A stretch of DNA of 64,000 nucleotides from assembly GCA_903857665.1 (NCBI GenBank), contig CAIOFV010000159.1:65894-129893 (forward strand), written 5' to 3'. Of the stretch, positions 17,905 through 26,878 are shown piece after piece. Each line of letters begins with the position of its first letter. Position 1 is the first letter of the stretch. The position numbers and the translations under genes are program-made. Below the pieces are notes generated by a model. It was not told the DNA's origin. It did no database searches and saw only the letters and a program-made list of their open reading frames with translations. This DNA is from an uncultured Myxococcales bacterium. GTDB lineage: Bacteria; Myxococcota_A; UBA9042; DTJE01.

Positions 17905-18464
17905 GGCGTGTTCTCCTTGGATGGTCCCGAGGCGACTCCGTCTCCGGCGAGAGTTTCCTTCGGAAACCCGTCGCCTGCGCCTGCGTGCTCGGGGAGGTTG
18001 GATGGTCCCGAGGCGACCATGTCGGCCACGATCGCAGACATGGCGACCGCGACCTTTTTCCGCGTCTCGGGGTTCAGCAGGGACATGGCCTTCATGATCG
18101 ATTCCAGCCGGTTCCGCTCCAGGCGTTCGATCAGGGCATCGCCCGTCGGGCTGACCGAAACCTGCTTCTGCCGGCGATCCTCCACGTCCTCGGTCCGGTG
18201 GACCAGGCCCATCCGAACCAACCGCTCCACGAGGTGGCTGGTCGCCGCGGGCGACAGCTTCGTGCACCCGGCCACGTCGCCCACCGTGATGGGCCCCCGC
18301 TCCCGCAGCACGTGCAACGCGACGATCTGCGGGATCGTCAGGCCCACGTCGTTCAGCACCGCGATCTCGGCCCCGGAGGTCCGGCGCATCATCGCGTGCA
18401 TCGCCTCGGCGAACAGCCGTGCGACGTCGTCCGCCTCCGTCGGGATGGGTTGATCGTCAGACAT
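17901..18464 (-). CDS. MarR-family transcriptional regulator
   Basis: ITVGDVAGCTKLSPAATSHLVERLVRMGLVHRTEDVEDRRQKQVSVSPTGDALIER. Overlaps the tolC start by 4 bp (ATGA). Confidence 0.9.
   Translation of the reverse strand: MSDDQPIPTEADDVARLFAEAMHAMMRRTSGAEIAVLNDVGLTIPQIVALHVLRERGPITVGDVAGCTKLSPAATSHLVERLVRMGLVHRTEDVEDRRQKQVSVSPTGDALIERLERNRLESIMKAMSLLNPETRKKVAVAMSAIVADMVASGPSNLPEHAGAGDGFPKETLAGDGVASGPSKENTP
17917..18017. repeat. 20-bp perfect direct repeat (ttggatggtcccgaggcgac) at 17917-17936 and 17998-18017
   Basis: Offset 81 bp = 27 codons, producing VASGPS twice in the MarR tail. A gtttccTTCggaaac hairpin (17953-17967) lies between the copies. Confidence 0.85.
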
Positions 18465-18492
18465 GTCCAACTCCACATCAGTTCGACGCGTG

Positions 18493-18521
18493 ATACTATT
18501 CGATGTACGCAGCATACGCAA
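18493..18521 (-). promoter_or_regulatory. Putative marR operon promoter (TTGCGT-N17-TAGTAT)
   Basis: Minus strand: -35 at 18516-18521, -10 at 18493-18498, 28 nt upstream of ATG 18464. Confidence 0.4.
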
Positions 18522-18663
18522 CTACAGAATGGTTCCACCGTTGATATTCCGACGTTTCCACCGGATCGCGCGGAACCCTTGCGTTGCGCCGCAGCGCCAA
18601 CCTGTGCTACCTGCCCTGTCATCGAGCGCGCCTGGGTGCGGCTCCCTGACGATGGAGGATCGG

Positions 18664-20535
18664 ATGAAGCGCCTGGCAATCCTGACCGTGAGCCTGTTCC
18701 TGGCGGCCTGCGGAACGACCAAGACCGCCGCGACCGACGTACCCGGCGACGCGATCGACGTGGACGTTCCGGCCGACGTGCCCGCGGACGTGCCGGGTGA
18801 ACTGCCCGCCGACGTCCCCACGGACATCCCCGGCGACCTGACCGCGGACGTCCCGCCGGTCGAGCCCTGCGGCAACGGCACCTGCGACCCGGGCGAAACC
18901 TGCTGGACCTGCCCCGCCGACTGCGCGTGCAGGTGCGGCGACGGCGTGTGCACCCACGGCGAGGCGTGCTTCAACTGCCCGGCGGACTGCGACTGCGCCA
19001 CGCTGGGCGCCACCCCTCCGATGGGCTGGAACTCCTGGAACAAGTTCGCCTGCGACATCAGCGCGACGCTGGCGGGCGAAATCGCGGACGCCATGGTGTC
19101 CAGCGGCATGAAGGACGCGGGATACAAATTCCTCAACCTGGACGACTGCTGGCAGGTCAGCCGCGCTGCGGACGGGACCATCGAAGCCGATGACACGCGC
19201 TTCGCCGACGGGATCAAGTCGCTGGCCGACACCGTCCACGACAAGGGCCTCAAGTTCGGCGTCTATACCTGCGGCGGCACCATGACGTGCCAGAAGCGGC
19301 CGGGCAGCAAGGACCACGAGGCCCAGGACATGGCGACCTACGCCGGCTGGGGCGTCGACTACGTGAAGGTGGACTGGTGCTTCGCCGAGGGCCTGGTCGC
19401 GAAGGACCAGTACGCGAAGTTCCACGACGGGATCGCGGCCAGCGGGCGGGCCATCGAGTTGAGCCTGTGCAACTGGGGCCAGCAGGATCCGTGGGTCTGG
19501 GGCGCCGGCGCGGGCCAGCTGTGGCGGGTGTCGGGCGACATCTCGGACGACGTCAACAGCATGATCCTGAACCTGGAAGTGGCGGCCACCGAGGCCCAGT
19601 ACGCCGGTCCCGGCCACTGGAACGACCCCGACATGCTGGAGGTCGGCAACGGGAAGATGACCACCGAGCAGTACCGCGCGCACATGAGCCTGTGGGCGAT
19701 CACGGCGTCGCCGCTGATCGCGGGCAACGACCTGCGCACCATGGACGCGGCGACGAAGGAAATCCTGACCAACGCCGAAGTCATCGCGGTCGATCAGGAC
19801 CCGCTGGGCCTGCAGGGCGTCCGGGTCGCCGAAAGCGACGGGTTCACGCCCGACGTGTGGGTGAAGCCTCTGGCGCACCCGGGCTGGCGGGCGGTCGTGG
19901 TGTTCAACCGGAGCCTCGACGACGCCACGCTGGACCTGGCGACCGCCGACCTGGGCCTGGCCCCCGGGGACGTGAAGGTCCGCGACCTGTGGGCGCACCA
20001 GGACCTGGGGTCAATCGGCGCGTCGTTCCCGTTGACCATCCCCTCGTACGAGGCCCGGATGTTCCGCGTGGAAGGCACCGAACCGCTTCCACCGGCCGGC
20101 GATTCCTACGTGTCGGACGCGCGCTGGATCTACACGGCCAACAGCCGCGGGCCTGCCGAGCGCGACCGTTCGAACGGCGCCACGGCCGCCGGGGACGGCG
20201 CGACGCTGTCGCTGCGAGGCACCCCGTATGCGAAGGGCATCGGCGCCTATGCCGGTTCGATCGTGGCGATCCCGCTGGGCGGACGGTGCTCGACGTTCCA
20301 GGCGGAGGTCGGCGTGGACGACGCGGCGGCAGGCGCCGGGACCACCACGTTCGAGGTGTGGGCGGACGGCAAGAAACTGTTCGACAGCGGCGTGATGACC
20401 GGCGCCGATCCGTCGAAGCCGGTGCAGGTCGCCCTGGACAAGGCGATGCTGCTGAAGCTGGTCACCACCGCGGCGCTGGACACCGAAGACAAGGACTTCG
20501 CGGACTGGGCCGACGCGCGGATCACCTGCCGGTAG
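18664..20535 (+). CDS. Secreted lipoprotein alpha-galactosidase-like GH27 enzyme with C-terminal NPCBM-like domain
   Basis: MKRLAILTVSLFLAACGTTK lipobox; DVPADVPADVPG linker; CGNGTCDPGETCWTCPADC; GH27 motifs TPPMGWNSWNKFACDI, YVKVDWCFAEG, WNDPDMLEVGNG. Confidence 0.92.
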   Translation: MKRLAILTVSLFLAACGTTKTAATDVPGDAIDVDVPADVPADVPGELPADVPTDIPGDLTADVPPVEPCGNGTCDPGETCWTCPADCACRCGDGVCTHGEACFNCPADCDCATLGATPPMGWNSWNKFACDISATLAGEIADAMVSSGMKDAGYKFLNLDDCWQVSRAADGTIEADDTRFADGIKSLADTVHDKGLKFGVYTCGGTMTCQKRPGSKDHEAQDMATYAGWGVDYVKVDWCFAEGLVAKDQYAKFHDGIAASGRAIELSLCNWGQQDPWVWGAGAGQLWRVSGDISDDVNSMILNLEVAATEAQYAGPGHWNDPDMLEVGNGKMTTEQYRAHMSLWAITASPLIAGNDLRTMDAATKEILTNAEVIAVDQDPLGLQGVRVAESDGFTPDVWVKPLAHPGWRAVVVFNRSLDDATLDLATADLGLAPGDVKVRDLWAHQDLGSIGASFPLTIPSYEARMFRVEGTEPLPPAGDSYVSDARWIYTANSRGPAERDRSNGATAAGDGATLSLRGTPYAKGIGAYAGSIVAIPLGGRCSTFQAEVGVDDAAAGAGTTTFEVWADGKKLFDSGVMTGADPSKPVQVALDKAMLLKLVTTAALDTEDKDFADWADARITCR

Positions 20536-20575
20536 GCGGGACGCCTGCCGATAGGCGGGACGCCTTCCGGCAGGC
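20534..20575. terminator. Tandem duplicated GC hairpin at the 3' end of the GH27 gene (terminator/attenuator-like, no clear U-tract)
   Basis: AGGCGggaCGCCT at 20534-20546 and 20553-20565; the second is nested inside GCCTGCCG (20543-20550) / CGGCAGGC (20568-20575). Confidence 0.4.
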
Positions 20576-20608
20576 AGGCTTCTTCGACGAACCAGCCCCG
20601 CTGCCACC

Positions 20609-21625
20609 GTGACGGCGCCCCGTACTTCCTGTGTCCGGCGCCCGCACCGCGGTATCATCGATCCCGACGCTCGTCGCGCCGCAGGCACGGGAGGGGACTT
20701 GCTGAACCTGGGCGACCGCTCCCCCCTGACCGGCCGACGCGCGGCGATCGCCATCGGCGTGTCCGTGGTCGCGCCCGCCCTGATCGGGGTCGCGGAACTC
20801 GCCAACGGGCCCGACTACGGCCTGATCCTCTTCTACATGATCCCCGTCATCATCGCCGGCAACCGGATGGGTCGGGCGGCGGCGGTCGCCACGGCGATTT
20901 CCTGCGCCGTCGCCGGGTTCCTGGCGGCCTACTTCGGGTTCGGCACCAGCCACGTGCTGCTGTCCGCCTGGAACGGCCTGTCCAGCCTGGTCATGTTCCT
21001 GGCGCTGGGCCTGGCCTCATCGCGCTTCCACCTGGACCAGCAGGAACTGCGCGCCCTGAACGCCCGGCTCCGGGAGATGCTGGCCCACGAAAGCGAAACG
21101 GCCCGGACCGATGCGCTGACCGGCCTGCCGAACAGCCGGGCACTGCAGGAACACCTCCATCGAGAGATCGCCCGGTGCCGACGCGATGGGACCCCGATGG
21201 CCGTCCTGTATTTCGACCTGGACAACTTCAAGCGGATCAACGACCAGGAGGGGCACGCCGCCGGTGACGGGGTCCTGTGCCAGGTGGCCGACGCGATGCG
21301 CGCCTGCGTCCGGGCCAGCGACATCGCCGCGCGGGTCGGGGGGGATGAATTCGCGCTGGCGCTGTCGCCGGTCCAGCCAGCGGAAGCCGAATCGGTGGCA
21401 GACCGCCTGCTGGCGAGCATGGCCAAACTGCGGGCCGCCCATCCGGGCAGCGACCTGGGCGCCAGCATCGGGATCGCGTGGTTCGACCAGCCCCCGCAGG
21501 ACGCCGACGCCGCGCTGCGCATTGCGGATCGTGCCATGTACGCGTCGAAGGAAGCCGGGAAGGGACGCCACACGACGGACCGGGAAACCCGGTCGTACGC
21601 CGCCGCCGTCAACACCCCCCGATGA
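20609..21625 (+). CDS. Membrane-anchored GGDEF diguanylate cyclase
   Basis: Hydrophobic N-terminus; ARTDALTGLPNSRALQEHLHREI, YFDLDNFKRINDQEGHAAGD, RVGGDEFALALS. A TTG at 20699 after gggagggg is a plausible alternative start. Confidence 0.92.
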   Translation: MTAPRTSCVRRPHRGIIDPDARRAAGTGGDLLNLGDRSPLTGRRAAIAIGVSVVAPALIGVAELANGPDYGLILFYMIPVIIAGNRMGRAAAVATAISCAVAGFLAAYFGFGTSHVLLSAWNGLSSLVMFLALGLASSRFHLDQQELRALNARLREMLAHESETARTDALTGLPNSRALQEHLHREIARCRRDGTPMAVLYFDLDNFKRINDQEGHAAGDGVLCQVADAMRACVRASDIAARVGGDEFALALSPVQPAEAESVADRLLASMAKLRAAHPGSDLGASIGIAWFDQPPQDADAALRIADRAMYASKEAGKGRHTTDRETRSYAAAVNTPR

Positions 21626-22595
21626 CGTGCGTGCCGCCGCGCCCCCGCAGCGCGTCCTCGAGCGTTTCGGGATTCGTGATGATGGCCCGCTTGCCGCCGC
21701 GGTCCAGGAAATCGCACACGGCCAGGACCTTCGGGCCCATGCTGCCCGCCGGGAACTGCCCCTCGCGGTACAGTTCCATCAGCCCCTCGGACGTGATCGC
21801 GGACAGCGCCTCCTGCTGGGGCGTGCCGAAGTTCACGAAGACCTGCGGGACCTCGGTGAGGATGATGAACAGGTCGGCGCCGACCTGGTTCGCCAGCAGC
21901 GACGACGACAGGTCCTTGTCGATCACCGCCTCGACGCCCTCGTAGGAATCGTCCGGCTTCTTGATGATCGGGATGCCACCCCCGCCGCAGGCGATGACGA
22001 TGTGGCCCTCGGCAGCCGCCTCGCGGATCATGTGGCGCTGGACCACCTTCAGGGGCTTCGGCGACGGCACCACGCGCCGCCAGCCGCGGCCCGAGTCCTC
22101 GATGATCGTCCACTTCAGCTCGTCGCGCCGCCGCTCGGCCTCGTCCTTCGACAGGAAGGGCCCCACGGGCTTGGACGGCGCCTTGAACGCGGGATCCTCC
22201 GGGTCAACCAGCACCTGCGTGATGACGGTGACCACGTACCGCGGCAACTTGCGCCGGCGCAGCTCGTTCAGCATCGCCTGCTGCAGGAAGTAGCCCAGGC
22301 TGCCTTCCGTTTCGGCCACCAGCACGTCCAGCGGCATCAGCGGCACCGACCCGTCGGAGGTCTCGTTCAGCAGCAGCAGGTTGCCCACCTGGGGGCCGTT
22401 GCCGTGGGTCACGACGATGTTGTAGTCGCGGTCCACCAGCGTCTGCAGGTGCTTGCAGATCTGCGCCGCGCTGCGCTCCTGCTCGTGGATCGTCCCCTTT
22501 TCGCCGCGCTGCATGAATGCGTGGCCCCCCAGGGCCAGCAGCACCATCTGCTTTTCCTTCTTCTGCCGGTTGTTCGACGTCGTCTGCGCGGGCAT
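21609..22595 (-). CDS. arcC: Carbamate kinase
   Basis: VLLALGGHAF...THGNGPQVGNLLL...ACGGGGIPIIK..VEAVIDKDLSSSLLANQVGADLFIILTEVPQVFVNFGTPQQ. 17-bp 3' overlap with the convergent GGDEF gene. Confidence 0.93.
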   Translation of the reverse strand: MPAQTTSNNRQKKEKQMVLLALGGHAFMQRGEKGTIHEQERSAAQICKHLQTLVDRDYNIVVTHGNGPQVGNLLLLNETSDGSVPLMPLDVLVAETEGSLGYFLQQAMLNELRRRKLPRYVVTVITQVLVDPEDPAFKAPSKPVGPFLSKDEAERRRDELKWTIIEDSGRGWRRVVPSPKPLKVVQRHMIREAAAEGHIVIACGGGGIPIIKKPDDSYEGVEAVIDKDLSSSLLANQVGADLFIILTEVPQVFVNFGTPQQEALSAITSEGLMELYREGQFPAGSMGPKVLAVCDFLDRGGKRAIITNPETLEDALRGRGGTHVIGGC

Positions 22596-22760
22596 GCATC
22601 CTCCTTCGCGGCGCCAGGGACTGCTGCCGCGAATGGTACATCTGCCGACCTGCGGAGGGGCAAGGCGACGCTGGGCGTCGATGTCGCGAAAGCGCGCGGT
22701 TCATGGGCGCCTGTCCGTTGGATCGACTCGTCTTGGATTACCGCTGGTTTCAAGGGAGTT

Positions 22761-22777
22761 GATCGCAATTTGCGATC
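22761..22777. repeat. Palindrome GATCGCAA-T-TTGCGATC just 3' of the ORF6N gene
   Basis: 8-bp perfect arms; shares the 13-nt core TCGCAATTTGCGA with 23106-23130. Confidence 0.8.
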
Positions 22778-22780
22778 GGT

Positions 22781-23335
22781 TCACGTTCCGTTTGACTCCT
22801 CGCGGCCCAGCCGGAATCCCAGCTGGCGCGAGGATGATGAATCCGTCGGGGAAAGCAGTTCTTCCAACGCTTGCGCGACCAGCCGGATCTGCCCGTCGTG
22901 ATCGTCCAGGCGGTCGTCGATCTCGCGAAGCCAGTTCACGAGGTCCAATCGTCCCGCAGGGGCCTGCCTGATCGCAACGAATGCCCTCACGACGAACAGG
23001 CTCATCTGGATGGCCTGCGGCGTGTTCAGCACGCTGGCGGCCATGATCGCGCCATGCTCGGTGAAGGCGAAAGGCAAGGTTCTTGAAAACAGCAACTTGC
23101 GCGATAGGTGGTCGCAATTTGCGACCACCTCCCGTCGCTCGTCGGCCGTCAACTGAAACATGAAGTCGGAGGGAAAGCGATCGGGATTCCTCTTCACCTG
23201 CTCGTTCAGGCGCTTCGTCGTCACCCCGTAGAAAATGGCCAGGTCGATATCGGCCAGAACCTTCTGTCCACGCAGAACCAGGATGCTCGAACGGACCAGG
23301 TGGATCGGCGACGGGGCCGGACTTTTCGAGTCCAT
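22781..23335 (-). CDS. ORF6N-domain (KilA-N-related, phage-type DNA-binding) protein
   Basis: SSILVLRGQKVLADIDLAIFYGVTTKRLNEQVKRNPDRFPSDFMFQLTADE...LPFAFTEHGAIMAASVLNTPQAI. Confidence 0.88.
   Translation of the reverse strand: MDSKSPAPSPIHLVRSSILVLRGQKVLADIDLAIFYGVTTKRLNEQVKRNPDRFPSDFMFQLTADERREVVANCDHLSRKLLFSRTLPFAFTEHGAIMAASVLNTPQAIQMSLFVVRAFVAIRQAPAGRLDLVNWLREIDDRLDDHDGQIRLVAQALEELLSPTDSSSSRQLGFRLGREESNGT
23106..23130. repeat. 25-nt palindrome AGGTGGTCGCAA-T-TTGCGACCACCT inside the ORF6N coding sequence
   Basis: 12-bp perfect arms around a single central base. Confidence 0.85.
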
Positions 23336-23477
23336 GGAGGATCCCCTCAGATGACGTGCGGTCTATCGATCGGAAACAGCCGATGTTCCATGGGTTGCCG
23401 CACCGCACCCGGCGCCCCTCCGCCCTCCAGCGGGTTGGGCGTTCGCGATCGGCCCCGATGATGGTAAGGTTCGCGCC

Positions 23478-24569
23478 ATGGAACGCCCCGACGACGAGTA
23501 CGGGTTCGACCCCAACTTCACCGGCACCGACGAGGATCCCGGGACCGCGGCAGGTCCGGCCTCCCCCGCGGCACCGTCGCGCGGGCTGCGCATGATCACC
23601 GCCGAGCAGGCCGCCGGGCAGGCGGTGATGCTGGCCAACCGGGTGCGCAAGCGCCTGGCCCACTTCCAGAAGCGCTACGGCCGCGAGGACATCGACTGCT
23701 TCCGGCTGTACGACCGCGACATCCCCGAAATCCGCGCGGTGGTGGACTGGTACGCCGGCCACCTGGTGATCGCCGAGTACGTGCGCAAGCAGACCGGGCC
23801 CGAGTGGCTGCCGACCATGGCGCGCGCGGTCGCGGACACGCTGAAGATCCCGCCGGAACGCGTGCACCTGCGCCGCCGCAACACGGGCCAGGGGGAAGGG
23901 CCGCGGTACGCGCCGCTGGCCGACACCCGCCACCGCTTCGAGGTGCACGAACGGGACCTGCGGTTCTGGGTCAACCTGGACGACCGGCTGGACACGGGCC
24001 TGTTCCCGGACCACCGGGACACGCGGGCCCAGGTGCGGGCGATGGCGCAGGGCCGCGACTTCCTGAACCTGTTCGCCTACACCGGCGCGTTCACGTGCGC
24101 CGCGGCGGCCGGGCTGGCGCGGTCGACCGTCACCGTCGATCGCTCGTCGACCTACGTGGACTGGACCCGGGACAACCTGACCCTGAACGGTCTCTGGGGA
24201 CCCCAGCATCGCCTGGTGCGCGCCGACGTGGAAGACTTCCTGGACCGCGCACGGGTGGAGGGGCACCGGTGGGACCTGGTGTTCGTGGACCCGCCCTCGT
24301 TTTCCAACCGCAAGGGTGTGGACGTGGGCTTCGACGTCAACCGCGATCACCCCAACCTGCTGCGCCGGGTGCTGGCCGTGACGGCCCCAGGGGGGGAAAT
24401 CCTGTTCAGCACCAACCACCAGCGCTTCGAGGCACGGTTCGAGGGACTGTCCGTGGGGTCGATCGAGGAAATCACCGCGACGACAATCCCCGAGGACTAC
24501 CGCAACCGGCAGATCCACCGGTGCTGGCGGATCGTCGCGCCGAAGGGTCCGGCGACGTCGAGGCGATAG
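23478..24569 (+). CDS. Class I SAM-dependent rRNA methyltransferase (RlmK/RlmI-like)
   Basis: ANRVRKRLAHFQKRYGREDIDCFRLYDRDIPE; FLNLFAYTGAFTCAAAAGL; DLVFVDPPSFSNRK. Confidence 0.9.
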   Translation: MERPDDEYGFDPNFTGTDEDPGTAAGPASPAAPSRGLRMITAEQAAGQAVMLANRVRKRLAHFQKRYGREDIDCFRLYDRDIPEIRAVVDWYAGHLVIAEYVRKQTGPEWLPTMARAVADTLKIPPERVHLRRRNTGQGEGPRYAPLADTRHRFEVHERDLRFWVNLDDRLDTGLFPDHRDTRAQVRAMAQGRDFLNLFAYTGAFTCAAAAGLARSTVTVDRSSTYVDWTRDNLTLNGLWGPQHRLVRADVEDFLDRARVEGHRWDLVFVDPPSFSNRKGVDVGFDVNRDHPNLLRRVLAVTAPGGEILFSTNHQRFEARFEGLSVGSIEEITATTIPEDYRNRQIHRCWRIVAPKGPATSRR

Positions 24570-24593
24570 CACCCGGGCCGCGATTGAGGAATC

Positions 24594-25316
24594 ATGCGCC
24601 TGCTCACCACCGTCATCGATCGCGAAGCCACGCCGCTGGGGGAACTGGTCCTCGAGCGCTATGACGCCGAAACGGGCGAAGTCGGGTACCAGGTGTCGAT
24701 CGACGGCGCGTTCCTGATGGCCACCCACGGCTGCGCCAGCGAACGATCGCTGGCCCCGCTGGCGTTCGCGCGGCTCGGCGGCGGGGATCGCCAGGCGGCG
24801 GGCTGCGTTCCCCCGCCGATCGACGTGCTGGTCGGCGGCCTGGGCGCGGGACACACGCTGCGGGCGGCGCTGGACCTGCCTGGCGTGGCGCGCGTGGTGG
24901 TGGCCGAGATCGGGGCTCGTGTCTTCGAGTGGAATCGCGTGTACTTCGCCGAGGCCAACGGGCACGCCGTCGATGACCCGCGGGTCGAGCCGGCGGTGGG
25001 CGATCTGTACGACGTGCTGGCCGCCCGGCCCGGGGCCTTCGACCTGCTGCTGCTGGACGTGGACAACGGCCCGGGCTGGCTCGCCGCGGCGGGCAACGCG
25101 CGCCTCTATGACGCCTCGGGCCTGCACGTCTGCCGCGACGCGCTGAAGGCCGGCGGGGTCCTCGCGGTCTGGAGCCCGACCCGCAATCCCGCCTTCTTCG
25201 ATACCCTGCGGGGGGTATTTCCCGACGCCCTGGAAATCCGCACCGACGATTTTTCGGGTCCCGCGGGCGAAATCTCGGACGTCGCATACATCGCCGTAGG
25301 GGACGCCCTCGCATAG
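24594..25316 (+). CDS. Spermidine synthase-like SAM-dependent methyltransferase
   Basis: VLVGGLGAGHTLRAAL...VAEIGARVFEWNR...DLLLLDVDNGPGWLAAAGNARLYDASGL...LAVWSPTRNPAFF. Confidence 0.8.
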   Translation: MRLLTTVIDREATPLGELVLERYDAETGEVGYQVSIDGAFLMATHGCASERSLAPLAFARLGGGDRQAAGCVPPPIDVLVGGLGAGHTLRAALDLPGVARVVVAEIGARVFEWNRVYFAEANGHAVDDPRVEPAVGDLYDVLAARPGAFDLLLLDVDNGPGWLAAAGNARLYDASGLHVCRDALKAGGVLAVWSPTRNPAFFDTLRGVFPDALEIRTDDFSGPAGEISDVAYIAVGDALA

Positions 25317-25545
25317 GCTGTACGGGGCACCCCGATCCACGGCGTCCGAATGCCGCACTTGGGATCAATTGCCTCTTTTCTGATATTTTTCGTCCGAGAG
25401 ACGTCCCATCCTTCCAGGCCGGGCTCCGGCTGTCTAGTTCGTGCTGCAGCCCTACAGAATCCTTGTCTTTATTGGCCCAAGGACCGCGATCTGGCGGCCG
25501 GTCGGCCTGTACCGGTCCGCCACGCCTGCGAGGCGGCCCGCAGCG

Positions 25546-25551
25546 TTGACA
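25546..25551 (+). promoter_or_regulatory. Consensus TTGACA -35-like box in the 5' region of the hdr/mvh operon
   Basis: TTGACA at 25546-25551 in the ~370-bp region upstream of ATG 25690; no strong -10 at 16-18 bp. Confidence 0.2.
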
Positions 25552-25689
25552 CGGTTCCGTAACGGCGCGATTTCATCAATAAACACTGGCCGTCCTTTCC
25601 CGCAGGTTCCACCCGGAGCGTGTCGGGGAAGTCCGGGCGAAGGTCCACCTCATTCGGATGGGTGCGGCAGGAGCCACTTCGCGACCCCG

Positions 25690-26820
25690 ATGATCGAAGT
25701 TCCCGAGATGATCGCGGAATCGGGGGGCACGACCCTCGACCTCTGCTACCAGTGCGGCACGTGCAGCGGCACGTGCCCCTGGAACCTCGTCCGGGACTTT
25801 CGCGTCCGCGACATCCTCACCCGCGCCCAACTGGGCCTGGAGGGGTACGAGGGCGAGGACCTGTGGATGTGCGCCACGTGCAACGCCTGCGTGGACCGCT
25901 GCCCGCAGGGCGTCGAGATCGTGGATCTGGTCCGCACCATCCGCATGCTGATCGCGGAAACCGGCGCGGCGCCCAAGACCCTGCGCGCGGTGCTGGGCAG
26001 CGTGCAGTCGAACGGCAATCCCTGGTCCGGCGATGCCGAGGCCCGCATGGGCTGGGCCCAGGGCCAACCGGTACGGCTGTTCGACGGGACTCCCGAATAC
26101 GCCTTCTTCACCTGCTGCACGCAGGCCTACGACCCGCGAAACGCGAAGGTCATCCGGGCGACCGCGAAGGTGCTGGACGCGGGCGGCGTGTCATACGGCT
26201 TCGTGGGCGGCGGGGAGTGGTGCTGTGGCGACGCGGTACGCAAGACCGGGGCCGAAACCGGTTTCGGCAGGCTGGCCGCCCACAACATCGGCGTACTGAA
26301 CGACCTGGGCGTGCGTCGCCTGCTGGTGCCCTCGCCCCATTGCCTGAACACGTTCAAGAAGGAGTACCCGGACCTGGGGGGGAAGTGGGAGGTCACGCAC
26401 GTCGTCGAGTTGCTGCGCGACCTGGTGCGCGGCGGGCGCCTGGCGCTGAAGAACGCGGTGCCCGCGAAGGCGGTGTACCACGACCCGTGCTACCTGGGCC
26501 GCAACAACGGGGTGTACGACGCGCCTCGGGACGTGCTGCATGCCGTGCCGGGGCTGGAATTGATGGAATTCGCGCGCACCCGCGAGGAGGCCGTCTGCTG
26601 CGGAGGCGGCGGCGGGCGCCTGTGGATGGAGGCCCCCGTCGAGGAGCGCTTCGCGGTGCTGAAGCTGCGGGAGGCCGTCGCGATGGGCGCCGACACGGTG
26701 GTCACCGCGTGCCCGTACTGCATCTCGATGTTCGAGGACGCGAAGACCGCGCTGGGCCTGGACCAGGTGCGGGTCGCGGACGTGGTCGAGATCGTGGCGG
26801 AGGCGCTGCAGGCGCATTGA
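25690..26820 (+). CDS. HdrD-like heterodisulfide reductase-related Fe-S protein (two 4Fe-4S motifs plus two CCG domains)
   Basis: CYQCGTCSGTCPWN, CATCNACVDRCPQGVEIVDLVR; CCG domains CCTQAYDPRN..GEWCCGD and YHDPCYLGRNNGVYDAPR..EEAVCCGGGGGRLWME. Confidence 0.9.
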   Translation: MIEVPEMIAESGGTTLDLCYQCGTCSGTCPWNLVRDFRVRDILTRAQLGLEGYEGEDLWMCATCNACVDRCPQGVEIVDLVRTIRMLIAETGAAPKTLRAVLGSVQSNGNPWSGDAEARMGWAQGQPVRLFDGTPEYAFFTCCTQAYDPRNAKVIRATAKVLDAGGVSYGFVGGGEWCCGDAVRKTGAETGFGRLAAHNIGVLNDLGVRRLLVPSPHCLNTFKKEYPDLGGKWEVTHVVELLRDLVRGGRLALKNAVPAKAVYHDPCYLGRNNGVYDAPRDVLHAVPGLELMEFARTREEAVCCGGGGGRLWMEAPVEERFAVLKLREAVAMGADTVVTACPYCISMFEDAKTALGLDQVRVADVVEIVAEALQAH

Positions 26821-26878
26821 CGTCCTACCCGGCCGACGGCCCGGAGCCGGCGGCCGACGCTCTTTCCGGGAGGTGCCC

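Noticed and set aside
22660-22780. RGKATLGVDVAKARGSW resembling the IS110-type transposase N-terminus (GIDVAK)
   Set aside because: Only a few residues match, and no downstream transposase DEDD or Tnp_20-like sequence follows; probably chance.
25350-25562. 70-aa ORF MPHLGSIASFLIFFVRETSHPSRPG in the hdr leader
   Set aside because: No RBS, no recognisable motif and mixed composition; more likely untranslated leader.
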